A DNA stretch of 64,000 nt from Flavobacterium anhuiense. GTDB taxonomy: Bacteria; Bacteroidota; Bacteroidia; Flavobacteriales; Flavobacteriaceae. Location: assembly GCF_900101855.1 (NCBI RefSeq), contig NZ_FMVC01000002.1, forward strand, positions 349,328-413,327, written 5' to 3'. Made by a program: the position numbers and the translations under genes. Below the pieces are notes generated by a model, which saw only the letters and a list, made by a program, of their open reading frames with translations, made no database searches and was not told the DNA's origin. Shown piece by piece: positions 17,300-27,289 of the stretch. The stretch's first letter is position 1; every line of letters begins with the position of its first letter.

Positions 17300-18487
17300 C
17301 TAAGAAATTACTCCCGAACCAACTAATTCATTTTCTAAATACCAAGCAACAAATTGTCCTTCTGTAATAGCAGACTGCGGCTCTTCAAACTCCACATACA
17401 TTCCGTCTTCAAATTGGTACAAAACCGCTTTTTGCAAAGGCTGACGGTAACGGATTCTTGCCATCACTTCCATTTTTTCTCCTGCTTTTAGCGTCATATC
17501 TTCTCTAATCCAATGCACTTCAGATTTTCCAACAAAAAGTGCTTTTTTGAATAAACCTGGATGCTCGCTAGACATCCCTGTATAAATGGTGTTGGTTTCT
17601 ACATCTGTTGCAATTACAAATAAAGGCTCTGTTGTTCCTCCTACATTTAGACCTTTTCTTTGTCCAACTGTAAAGTAATGAGCTCCTTGGTGTTTTCCAA
17701 CCACTTTTCCCATTGTTGGAACATAGTCTAGCTTTTGAGATTCTAACTTTAATCTTTCCTCCAAAGAAAGGTCAGCTGATTTCTCAATATTGTAAATCGG
17801 ATCATTTTTATCAACCTGAACAATTTTACCTTCTTTAGGTTGTAGTTTTTGCTGTAAAAATTCTGGAAGACGAACTTTTCCAATAAAGCATAAACCTTGA
17901 GAATCTTTCTTTTCTGCAGTAACCAATTCCATTTCAGCCGCAATTTCTCGCACTTCTGGTTTTGTTAAAGCTCCAATAGGAAATAAAGCTTTTGATAATT
18001 GCTCTTGCGACAACTGACATAAGAAATACGATTGATCTTTGTTTACATCATTTCCGGCAATTAATTGAAACACCGTTTTTCCGTCCACTTCGATTTCAGT
18101 TTTTTGGCAATAATGTCCCGTAGCCACATAATCTGCACCAAGACTTAGAGCAATTTTCATAAACACATCAAATTTTATTTCGCGGTTACAAAGAACATCA
18201 GGATTTGGAGTTCTTCCTTTTTCGTATTCGTTGAACATGTAGTCAACAATTTTCTCTTTGTATTCTTCGCTCAAATCAACTGTTTGAAACGGAATTCCAA
18301 GCTTTTCAGCAACAAGCAAAGCATCGTTACTGTCTTCCAGCCAAGGACATTCGTTAGAAATAGTAACCGAATCATCGTGCCAGTTCTTCATAAAAAGGCC
18401 TATAACTTCGTATCCCTGCTGTTGCAATAAATACGCTGCAACACTAGAATCTACTCCCCCTGAAAGTCCTACAACTACTCGTTTCAT
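17300..18487 (-). CDS. mnmA: tRNA-specific 2-thiouridylase
   Basis: 395 residues. MnmA installs the 2-thio group on U34 of tRNA-Lys, -Glu and -Gln using sulfur relayed from a cysteine desulfurase. The PP-loop [10 protein letters not shown] starts at residue 8; the catalytic Cys in [12 protein letters not shown] and the second Cys in [11 protein letters not shown] are both present. Length and C-terminal beta-barrel region ([10 protein letters not shown], then RYRQP) are normal. A good promoter lies upstream. The gene is probably first in a run that continues into the subtilase. Confidence 0.96.
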   Translation of the reverse strand: MKRVVVGLSGGVDSSVAAYLLQQQGYEVIGLFMKNWHDDSVTISNECPWLEDSNDALLVAEKLGIPFQTVDLSEEYKEKIVDYMFNEYEKGRTPNPDVLCNREIKFDVFMKIALSLGADYVATGHYCQKTEIEVDGKTVFQLIAGNDVNKDQSYFLCQLSQEQLSKALFPIGALTKPEVREIAAEMELVTAEKKDSQGLCFIGKVRLPEFLQQKLQPKEGKIVQVDKNDPIYNIEKSADLSLEERLKLESQKLDYVPTMGKVVGKHQGAHYFTVGQRKGLNVGGTTEPLFVIATDVETNTIYTGMSSEHPGLFKKALFVGKSEVHWIREDMTLKAGEKMEVMARIRYRQPLQKAVLYQFEDGMYVEFEEPQSAITEGQFVAWYLENELVGSGVIS

Positions 18488-18514
18488 TTTGAATGTTTAA
18501 TTTTTTAAGGTTGC

Positions 18515-18547
18515 AAAGGTACGCCAAATAATAGAAAATTTCACAAA
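18515..18547 (-). promoter_or_regulatory. mnmA promoter
   Basis: Minus strand: TTTG (TTG at 18545-18547), 22 bases, TACCTTTG (18515-18522), a perfect TAnnTTTG match 28 bases upstream of the ATG. Confidence 0.6.
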
Positions 18548-18628
18548 GGTTTGCATTAGTTTAAGCAATCCCGCAGTAGATAAAACTTATCACTTTTTTA
18601 AGTACATTTAATCATTCATTTTTTATCT

Positions 18629-20506
18629 ATGAAAAAATACATTTACAGTTTGTTTTTCCTTTTCGTCTTAACCGCCTTAAGTGCGCAGCGATTTAGCGCG
18701 TCTTTGCCAAATTACGAAGCCTACAAGGCGTTTAGAGGAAAACCTTTATCTGATAAATTTTCGAATATCGAATCTGTAAAAGTAATTTATGATCTTCGAA
18801 AACAGAAAATGTATTATTTCAACAGCAGTGTTATTTTGCTCCACTATGATTTCGTTGTCAATTATTTGGGCTACAGTCAAGATCTTGAAGTTTTTAATAA
18901 TGAAAATTATAGCAATACGGATAAAAATAGAGACTTTCTTCTCGGAAATTTAAATCATATTAAAGGAACTGACAAGTGGATTTTTGAACTCGCCGCGTCC
19001 GATCATATGCCTTTACCATTGATTGAACGTTTTTTCAATATGGTTAAAACTTCTACTTTTATAAGAGAAAAGCTGAAATTCTATTTGAACAATCCAGAAA
19101 TGATGGAATGGTTTCAACAGCAAAAATTCAAAATTCCGTGCGTGAAATCAGATTATATTTTTGGAGAAATTAAATATCAAGAAGTTGTTCGAGGGACAAA
19201 TGTTGGCATTCTAAAAAAATATAAAATAAAAGAACTAGAAACCACAAAACCCAATTCTGATGAAATCATTATTTTGGATGGAACGCCAGATATTCTGCCA
19301 AACGTTCGAGGCATTATTGTAAACGAACTGCAAACTCCATTAAGCCATTTGGTTCTTTTAGGAAAAAACAGAAAGATTCCAATTATGGCTTATACTGATA
19401 TTGAAAAAGATAACAATATCAAAAAGCTGCTTTCTAAAAAAGTAGAACTAAAAATAGAAGTAGATACTTTTTTCATAAAAGAAACCACTAAAAAAATTCC
19501 AGTGAAATCTGCTGGAAAAAAGAAAAAACTAACAATTGACAATTCTGTAACTGATTTGGTCAACTTATCAGAAATTCCAAAAAAGGGAGTGAACTATATC
19601 GGTTCGAAAGCTCAAAACATGGCGTATTTAATTGCCATTTCAAAAGAAATTCCGTTTAAGGTTCCAGAAAATGCACATGCAATTCCGTTTTATTTTTATA
19701 CGAAACATATTCAGAAATCTTCTATTTCTCCATTAATTGCAGAACTTTTGGCTTATCCGCAAAAAGACTCAACTATTTGGATTAATAAACAGCTTAAGAA
19801 AATTAGAGATGCCATCAAAAAAGAACCTATTGATCCTGAATTAATTTCAAAATTGAATATTGCTTTTAAAGATGCCAAATTCAAAAATTTCAGATTTCGT
19901 TCCTCTACAAATGCAGAAGATTTGGATGATTTCAATGGCGCCGGATTATATGATTCTAAGACAGGAATCGTAGGCGATTCAGTAAAAACTTTTGAAAAGG
20001 CCATAAAACAAGTTTGGGCAAGTGTTTGGAACGAAGCTTCGTATAACGAAAGAGAGCTTTTTGGAATTGATCAGCAAAATATTGCGATGGGCGTTTTGGT
20101 GCATCGTTCGTTTCCTGACGAATTAGCAAATGGTGTCATTATTACTAAAAATATATTTAGAGAAAACTTTCCAGGAATTACGGTTAATGTTCAAAAAGGA
20201 GAAAACTCTGTTGTAAAACCTGAAAAAGGAGAAATCTGCGAGCAATTTGTTGCCTATCATTTTAATGACGGAAAAGACGAAACCGATTTTGATATCGATT
20301 ATACTTCCAATTCAAATTTAAACAATAACGAGCCTTTGTTGACCAGAAAAGAAATGAGCAATCTGTATGATGTAAGCAAAAAAATTGAAAGCAAAATGTA
20401 TAGATATTGGCGTAAAAACTTGTTTCATCCTGTAGACATCGAATTTAAAATTGTGGGCGAAAAAAGAGATTTGTATATCAAACAAGTTCGTCCTTTTAAT
20501 GATTAA
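18629..20506 (+). CDS. exported protein with phosphohistidine swivel and PPDK/PEP-synthase-type ATP-binding domains
   Basis: 625 residues. A signal peptide (LFVLTALSAQ, cleavage about residue 20) is followed by about 190 residues with no recognised domain. A segment near 215-256 (NELQTPLSHLVLLGKNRKIP) resembles the PEP-utilising mobile domain, with His240 in the place of the phosphohistidine. Then comes a PPDK_N-type nucleotide-binding domain: YIGSKAQNMAYL (323-334), FRSSTNAEDLDDFNGAGLYD (423-442), and a C-terminal DIEFKIVGEKRDLYIKQVRP. This order, swivel before ATP-binding domain, is that of glucan water dikinases rather than PPDK or PEP synthase. No PEP-binding barrel is present. Export is at odds with ATP use, so function is open. 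Its stop overlaps that of the convergent DUF4956 gene. Confidence 0.75.
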   Translation: MKKYIYSLFFLFVLTALSAQRFSASLPNYEAYKAFRGKPLSDKFSNIESVKVIYDLRKQKMYYFNSSVILLHYDFVVNYLGYSQDLEVFNNENYSNTDKNRDFLLGNLNHIKGTDKWIFELAASDHMPLPLIERFFNMVKTSTFIREKLKFYLNNPEMMEWFQQQKFKIPCVKSDYIFGEIKYQEVVRGTNVGILKKYKIKELETTKPNSDEIIILDGTPDILPNVRGIIVNELQTPLSHLVLLGKNRKIPIMAYTDIEKDNNIKKLLSKKVELKIEVDTFFIKETTKKIPVKSAGKKKKLTIDNSVTDLVNLSEIPKKGVNYIGSKAQNMAYLIAISKEIPFKVPENAHAIPFYFYTKHIQKSSISPLIAELLAYPQKDSTIWINKQLKKIRDAIKKEPIDPELISKLNIAFKDAKFKNFRFRSSTNAEDLDDFNGAGLYDSKTGIVGDSVKTFEKAIKQVWASVWNEASYNERELFGIDQQNIAMGVLVHRSFPDELANGVIITKNIFRENFPGITVNVQKGENSVVKPEKGEICEQFVAYHFNDGKDETDFDIDYTSNSNLNNNEPLLTRKEMSNLYDVSKKIESKMYRYWRKNLFHPVDIEFKIVGEKRDLYIKQVRPFND

Positions 20507-21060
20507 TAGAAAACCAATACATCTATTTCGTTGGCCGCAGTGTTTATTAAGACAATTCTAAAATCAAAATCTTCAATCTTAATTTTTTCTTGAATTGATT
20601 TTCTAATTATTTCTGGTTTTAAGGAAAAGTTTTCGTCAAGCGGAATTTTTACATCTACAGAATTGAAATATTTTGAAGCTTGTTTATTAACGATGATTGA
20701 GGCAATAACATAAAATCCAATTATAATGATTTGAAAGAACAGCAGTAATTCAATCTTTTCAAACGGATACATAATATCCAAAATGGACAGTGTAATGGTT
20801 GCAAAAAGAAAAATGATCGCATTTACTGTAAAAGACTGTGTCCTAAATCGGAGTATCGAAAAAATGGCGAAAAGACCAAAGCCTATTCCGACTCCAATTT
20901 CAATTTCAGTAAAAAGATAACATAGCGAAAAAGTACAAAGTCCGACAATAACCATCAAAGGATTTATGGTTGCATTATCTTTTCTATTAGAGAAAAAATA
21001 CAAAACCAAAATCGAAAAAAACAACAGTAAAAATCGTCCTAAAAGCTCTTTTAAGTCCAT
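20503..21060 (-). CDS. DUF4956 family membrane protein
   Basis: 185 residues with about four membrane segments in the first 120 residues, including IGFGLFAIFSILRFRT, which is the hallmark of DUF4956. The rest is a small cytoplasmic domain of about 65 residues. In other bacteria such proteins sit beside VTC-like polyphosphate polymerase or CotH genes; no such neighbour is present here. Function unknown. It is convergent with the preceding gene, the two stop codons overlapping within TTAAT. Confidence 0.75.
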   Translation of the reverse strand: MDLKELLGRFLLLFFSILVLYFFSNRKDNATINPLMVIVGLCTFSLCYLFTEIEIGVGIGFGLFAIFSILRFRTQSFTVNAIIFLFATITLSILDIMYPFEKIELLLFFQIIIIGFYVIASIIVNKQASKYFNSVDVKIPLDENFSLKPEIIRKSIQEKIKIEDFDFRIVLINTAANEIDVLVFY

Positions 21061-21148
21061 CGGTTAAAATATATTGGTTAATCAAATGTAAACATTTTAC
21101 AATTAACCTTTTATTATTTTAACCGATGAATTCCGAGATTTCAAATTC

Positions 21149-21874
21149 TTATTTTTTTGGCGTTCCTCCTTTTTCAGAAGCTTTATTCGTGTTTTTAGGA
21201 TCACTCATATTTACTTCTTTCACTAATTTTCCTTTTTGATAAAACTGCCAAATTCCTGCTTTTTTACCATTTACGAATTTCCCTTTAGAAGCAATAGATT
21301 TGTCTGAATCATAGAAAACAGTTTCTCCGTTGTATTCGTTATTTTTAAAGTACGATTCTTCTAAAAGCGTTCCGTCCTGGCCTATTTTTTTATAAGGACC
21401 TTCTTTTAAACCATTTTTATACGTCATCTCTTCTGCAATTTGTGCATTTGGATAATAAATAGTTCTTGGACCGTCTAGTTTTCCGTTTTTATAATTTTCA
21501 ACCGTCATTAACACTTTAGAAGCTTTATGGTAATATTTCCACTCGCCTTCACGCGCTTTTCCTATCTCTTTTCCTTCACTTACTTTATTTTTATTCTGAT
21601 CATAAAAAATAGTATATGAACTTCCATCATTGGCGCTGAAATCTCTCGTAGCTATAACGTCTCCTTTTTTTGTATCATCAAAAAATTTAAAAATTCCAGT
21701 TTCTTTTCCGTGATCAAAAGTGCCTTCGTAACGAGGGCGTTTAGATTCGGCATAAGTTCCTTTCCAAAGGCCGTCTTTTTTCCCAGCTGCATCGACTTTA
21801 TTAATATCAGTCTGGGCATTTGAAACTAATGCTGTTAGGAATAATAATCCAAGTATGATTTTTTTTGAGATCAT
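21149..21874 (-). CDS. exported MORN-repeat (YwqK-like) protein
   Basis: 241 residues with a signal peptide (cleavage near VSNAQ, about 21). At least six MORN_2-type repeats of about 23 residues follow (patterns such as YKNGKLDGP..IYYPNG-like, YKNGLKEGPYKK, FVNGKKAGIWQFY). Such proteins are often labelled as YwqK antitoxin homologues, but that label says little about function in Bacteroidota, where they are common periplasmic or outer-membrane proteins. A lysine-rich C-terminus ends it. It is downstream of yidC but separated by a terminator. Confidence 0.75.
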   Translation of the reverse strand: MISKKIILGLLFLTALVSNAQTDINKVDAAGKKDGLWKGTYAESKRPRYEGTFDHGKETGIFKFFDDTKKGDVIATRDFSANDGSSYTIFYDQNKNKVSEGKEIGKAREGEWKYYHKASKVLMTVENYKNGKLDGPRTIYYPNAQIAEEMTYKNGLKEGPYKKIGQDGTLLEESYFKNNEYNGETVFYDSDKSIASKGKFVNGKKAGIWQFYQKGKLVKEVNMSDPKNTNKASEKGGTPKK

Positions 21875-21930
21875 AATAAATTCTATTTTTTAAGCTTAAC
21901 GAAAATCTTAATTATAAAGTATAATGGTAT

Positions 21931-21960
21931 AAAAAAATCCCGATAAATCGAGATTTTTTT
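21931..21960 (-). terminator. intrinsic terminator after yidC
   Basis: Short stem (ATCCCGAT with ATCGAGAT, one mismatch) with A and T runs on either side. It functions best read on the minus strand. Confidence 0.6.
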
Positions 21961-21968
21961 ATTGAGAA

Positions 21969-23891
21969 TTATTTCTTCTTTTTGTTTGCTTGAGCTGCTT
22001 TTGCCGCTTCTTGCTGTTCCATTACTTCTTGAAGACGCTGTTGGAACTTGCTTGGTTTCTTAGGCTCTCTTTGTTTGTTTTCTTGAATCTGAGCGTGAAT
22101 TTTATCACTGTCTACTATGTAATTCTTGATCACAAACATAATTCCGATTGTAATTAAATTCGAAATGAAGTTGTATAAAGATAATCCAGAACCGTAGTTG
22201 TTGAAGAAAATTAACATCATTAATGGCGAAACATAAATCATGATTTTCATCATTTTTGCCATATCTGGCATACCTTCTTGCTGAGGAGCAGCCATTTGCT
22301 GATCTCCCGAAGTCATTTTCATGTAGAAGAAAATCGCAATTGCTGCCAAGATTGGGAACAAACTGATGTGATCTCCGTACATCGGAATATTGAAAGGCAA
22401 TTTTACAATCGAGTCAAAAGATGATAAATCATCTGCCCAAAGGAAACTTTTTTGTCTTAATTCAAATGCTGCAGGGAAAAATTGGAAAGATGCATACATA
22501 AAAGGCAACTGAATCAATGCTGGAATACATCCTGCCATTGGGTTTACACCTGCTTTGTTGTACAGTTTCATTGTTTCCTGTTGTTTCTTCATTGGGTCTT
22601 TTTTGAATTTCTCTCCCAACTCTGCAATATCAGGTCTTAAAACTTTCATTTTAGCCTGAGACAAGAATGACTTATAGGTAATTGGCGACATAGCCAATTT
22701 GATGATAATTGTAAAGATAATAATCGCGATACCTAATGATAAACCGATTGTTGAACTTAAGAATCCGAATAATGGAATGAAAATCCATTTGTTGATCCAT
22801 CCGAAGATTCCCCATCCTAATGGAATGATCTTTTCGAAGTTTTTATCGTAAGCTTTTAATGTTTTGTAATCTGCAGGACCCATATACAAATTCATTTTGT
22901 AATCGATCTCTCCATTTGTAAACGCTAAAGGCAAATTAGCTCTAAACTGTTTTGTAAAAACTGTATCAATTTTATCATCCTTAACTAAATCATCAGATTG
23001 TAGTTTTGAAGTTTCAAAAGGTTTATCTGTAGATAAAATAGTTGTAAAGAAATGCTGTTTAAACGCAACATAACTAACTTTAGTAGGAGTTTCTTCTTTT
23101 CCTTGTCCGTGTGAACTTACGTTATTGTATTTTGATTCTTCGTATTTATAATCAATTTGCGCATAACGATTTTCATAAGCAACGCTTTTTTCGTTTCTGT
23201 ATGTTTTTAAATCCCATTGCAAATCAACTGGTTTAGCAGAATTTAAAACTCTATTTAAGCCTTGAGAACGAATATCAAAACCAACTAAGTAATCGTTTGG
23301 CTTTAAAATGTATTTATATTCCAAAAATTCATTAGCTCCAGCTTTCAAACGCATAGAAAGAACTTGGTCTGCACCAATTTTCTCTAATGTTGGCTCAAAA
23401 TATAAATCTTTAGAATTTAATGTTCTATTGTCTGTAGTAAGAAGCTGTAAATTTAAGTTTGAGTTATTGTTTTTGATTAACTCAACTAATTGACCTGAAC
23501 CTTTTTTTAATCTTTCGAATTCCTTTAAAGTAGCTTCAACAATGTATCCACCTTTATTAGCAATCTTTAATCTTAATTTTTCGTTTTCGATTGTAGTAAA
23601 AGCTTCTTTTGCAGAAGGAAGTGTTGCAGAATAAGCAAATCCTCCTAAAGTTTTTTGCAATTGAGCCAATTGAACTGTATCTCCAGGAGTTACAGCTGCA
23701 GCTGGTAATGACGCAGTTTTAGCTTTATCTGCTTTTGCTTGTGCTTCTTGTTTAGCAACTAATTCTTTCTTGGCTTTTTCAGCAGCAATTTCTTTTTCAG
23801 AAGGCTGATTTTGGTACATAATCCAAATCAAAATTCCAAAGATCAATACAAAACCAATGATCGAATTGAGGTCTAATTTTTTTTCTTCCAT
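21969..23891 (-). CDS. yidC: membrane protein insertase YidC
   Basis: 640 residues. YidC inserts and folds inner-membrane proteins, alone or with SecYEG. An N-terminal membrane anchor (about 10-25) precedes a long Ala/Lys-rich linker and a large periplasmic beta domain (about 85-345), as in Gram-negative YidC. The conserved insertase core then has five membrane segments (about 355-590), including the hydrophilic-groove region with VNPMAGCIPALIQLPFMYAS. The C-terminus is highly basic (ending in NKKKK), which helps ribosome binding. It follows pyrG by 81 bases. Confidence 0.96.
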   Translation of the reverse strand: MEEKKLDLNSIIGFVLIFGILIWIMYQNQPSEKEIAAEKAKKELVAKQEAQAKADKAKTASLPAAAVTPGDTVQLAQLQKTLGGFAYSATLPSAKEAFTTIENEKLRLKIANKGGYIVEATLKEFERLKKGSGQLVELIKNNNSNLNLQLLTTDNRTLNSKDLYFEPTLEKIGADQVLSMRLKAGANEFLEYKYILKPNDYLVGFDIRSQGLNRVLNSAKPVDLQWDLKTYRNEKSVAYENRYAQIDYKYEESKYNNVSSHGQGKEETPTKVSYVAFKQHFFTTILSTDKPFETSKLQSDDLVKDDKIDTVFTKQFRANLPLAFTNGEIDYKMNLYMGPADYKTLKAYDKNFEKIIPLGWGIFGWINKWIFIPLFGFLSSTIGLSLGIAIIIFTIIIKLAMSPITYKSFLSQAKMKVLRPDIAELGEKFKKDPMKKQQETMKLYNKAGVNPMAGCIPALIQLPFMYASFQFFPAAFELRQKSFLWADDLSSFDSIVKLPFNIPMYGDHISLFPILAAIAIFFYMKMTSGDQQMAAPQQEGMPDMAKMMKIMIYVSPLMMLIFFNNYGSGLSLYNFISNLITIGIMFVIKNYIVDSDKIHAQIQENKQREPKKPSKFQQRLQEVMEQQEAAKAAQANKKKK

Positions 23892-23972
23892 TATTAATTT
23901 AAAAAAGTTATTCGTTGAAGGTTATTAGTAATGAGTTTCACTCAAAAGTTACATCTTCACAGAATATAATTA

Positions 23973-25640
<1,668 letters not shown>

Positions 25641-25802
25641 ATTAGACAATTTATCAATTCCAGAATGAGATAATTTTTAAATTTTTAAGCACATTTTATT
25701 TTATGTACTTCCCTATCCATTATCTTATCAATATGAATGCTTTTTTATCATTATTAGCTAAAAATTCATAACTAAAACTCAAAAATACAATCTAATTAAT
25801 TT

Positions 25803-26192
25803 CTAATAAGGCAGTACTAAATTATAAAAGCTGAAGAGGAAAGAAATTACACTTAAGGAGACATCAAAAATTAATATCTTTCTAAATAAGGAAAAAGAAA
25901 TGATCATATTAATCAAAAATCTAGCAATAAGCTGAAGGAAAAAGAAACAAAAAATTTTTATAGAAAATGGATTGTAAGCGATTGCTTCCTGAAAATGAAA
26001 TCGAAGGATTTGAGAAAAAGCTCTCGTAAGTCCGCGACTTTTACAGTATGCCAATGGCAAACCCTCACAAGATGAACGCAAGCCAAAATTTAAATACGGG
26101 AGAAAAAAGCAATAAAAAAAGATAAACATAATGATGAAAATCAAAATTACATTTATCTTTTTATAAGAATCAATTTCTTGATAAACAGACAT
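25803..26192 (-). CDS. DUF2752 family membrane protein
   Basis: 129 residues from ATG 26192 (a TTG three codons earlier is possible). Three membrane segments are predicted. The core LPLAYCKSRGLTRAFSQILRF followed by EAIAYNPFSI is the DUF2752 pattern (C...GLTRA....AL..NP). The first Cys of the usual C-x-x-C pair is displaced (SSCEGLPLAYC). Function unknown. It follows the DUF4190 gene by 13 bases, a pairing of small membrane proteins. Confidence 0.72.
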   Translation of the reverse strand: MSVYQEIDSYKKINVILIFIIMFIFFYCFFLPYLNFGLRSSCEGLPLAYCKSRGLTRAFSQILRFHFQEAIAYNPFSIKIFCFFFLQLIARFLINMIISFSLFRKILIFDVSLSVISFLFSFYNLVLPY

Positions 26193-26205
26193 TTTATTCA
26201 AGAAG

Positions 26206-26616
26206 TTATTTTACAGTAGTTTCAATTGTAGTCGAATCTACTTGTACTTTCACATTTAAAGAATCATCTGTTTGTATTTTCTCTATTTTGACAGAATCTA
26301 AAGCTCTCTCAATCTCATCTTTATGCTCTAAAGCCATAGAGCCAACTGAGCCCACAAAAATTGCAACCCAAATAATAACGAAAATTGTTGCCGCAATTCC
26401 TAAATAAAGACCTGCTTTTGGTAAAGAAGTCGATGCGTTTTCTTTTTTTGCCTGATTTAAAGCAATTGCTCCGAATACTATTGCAAGAATTCCGAATAAA
26501 ACTGCAATAAAACCAAAGCAAGGGATAAATGCTGCTAATACACCGATAATACCAAAAATTAAAGCGATAATACCTAGCGACTGGCCAGCATTTGAAGAAG
26601 GTAAATTGTTTTCCAT
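26206..26616 (-). CDS. DUF4190-type small membrane protein
   Basis: 136 residues from ATG 26616 (MENNLPSSNAGQ); an in-frame TTG nine codons upstream is less likely. Two or three hydrophobic, Gly/Ala/Ile-rich membrane segments (about 15-60 and 72-98) match DUF4190-like proteins. A polar C-terminal tail follows, with repeated V-Q-V/T-T-I-E strands. Function unknown. It is likely cotranscribed with the DUF2752 gene. Confidence 0.7.
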   Translation of the reverse strand: MENNLPSSNAGQSLGIIALIFGIIGVLAAFIPCFGFIAVLFGILAIVFGAIALNQAKKENASTSLPKAGLYLGIAATIFVIIWVAIFVGSVGSMALEHKDEIERALDSVKIEKIQTDDSLNVKVQVDSTTIETTVK

Positions 26617-26720
26617 AAAAAATTGTTTTGTTAGTTCAGACAAAAATAGAAAACGACTAACACAAACTAGTGCGATCCAATCTAAGTTATCAACAATTAA
26701 ATTAACCTTCTTTTTCTGAA

Positions 26721-26951
26721 TTAAGGTTTTGGGTATTGTTTTTTGATGTTTCGAATCAATTCTTCCAATCCGTTCAATTTCAACTCATAAATTAATTGTA
26801 ATTGCTGTCCAAGTTCTCCTTTTGGAAAACCTTTATTATGATACCAAACCACATAGTATTCAGGCAAATCTATTAGATATTTTCCCTCGTATTTTCCGAA
26901 AGGCATTTTGGTGTGGGCTAATTTTATGAGCTGTTTTTTGTCTTGATCCAT
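26721..26951 (-). CDS. DUF3820 family protein
   Basis: 76 residues. MPFGKYEGKYLIDLPEYYV and the following WYHNKGFPKGELG are the DUF3820 signature. The family is sometimes annotated as a quorum-sensing-regulated virulence factor, without solid support here. Cytoplasmic, no partner gene evident. Confidence 0.8.
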   Translation of the reverse strand: MDQDKKQLIKLAHTKMPFGKYEGKYLIDLPEYYVVWYHNKGFPKGELGQQLQLIYELKLNGLEELIRNIKKQYPKP

Positions 26952-27289
26952 TTTTTTTAGAGAGGAAAGAGAATAGAAGAAAGGAAATAGATTTCTCCCC
27001 TCCTGCTTTTATTTCGTACAAAGCTATTGCTATTTTTTTTCTTTTGCCACAGATTAAAAAATAGTTTTCAGTCTCAGTCACAGTTTACAGTTTTAAAACA
27101 AGGACTAGTGTAAAGACTGGAAAAACTTAGCATCTCAAAACCTCAGCTCCTTATAACCTTAGACAAAAAAAAGAAGCAAGAAAAAAGAACATATTTTCAT
27201 CCCCTCTTCCTGCTTCAAAAATATTATTTATTACCAATTTCCAAAGACCAAGAAAACTTAGAATCTTAGCACCTCAGAACCTTAGCTAC
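26952..27289. other. noncoding stretch with several repeat families
   Basis: No gene is supported. It holds a TTTGCCACAGATTA-type fragment (about 27035-27050), a CAGTCTCAGT-type fragment (27069-27090), an 8-base-period array CTTAGCAT CTCAAAAC CTCAGCTC CTTATAAC CTTAGACA (27125-27165), a terminator (27163-27220), and a second array (27256-27293) whose last unit contains the nagB stop codon. Confidence 0.6.
27163..27220 (-). terminator. probable terminator of the nagB operon
   Basis: On the minus strand GAAGCAGGAAGA pairs imperfectly with TCTT...CTTGCTTC, followed by a run of eight T. It lies between the two 8-base-period arrays. Confidence 0.5.

Noticed and set aside
21149..21874. Antitoxin role for the MORN-repeat protein
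   Set aside because: The usual database label for YwqK-like proteins is not supported here: it is exported and no toxin gene is adjacent.
26860..27081. Minus-strand 73-codon reading frame
   Set aside because: It overlaps the DUF3820 gene in another frame and consists of repeat-derived sequence.
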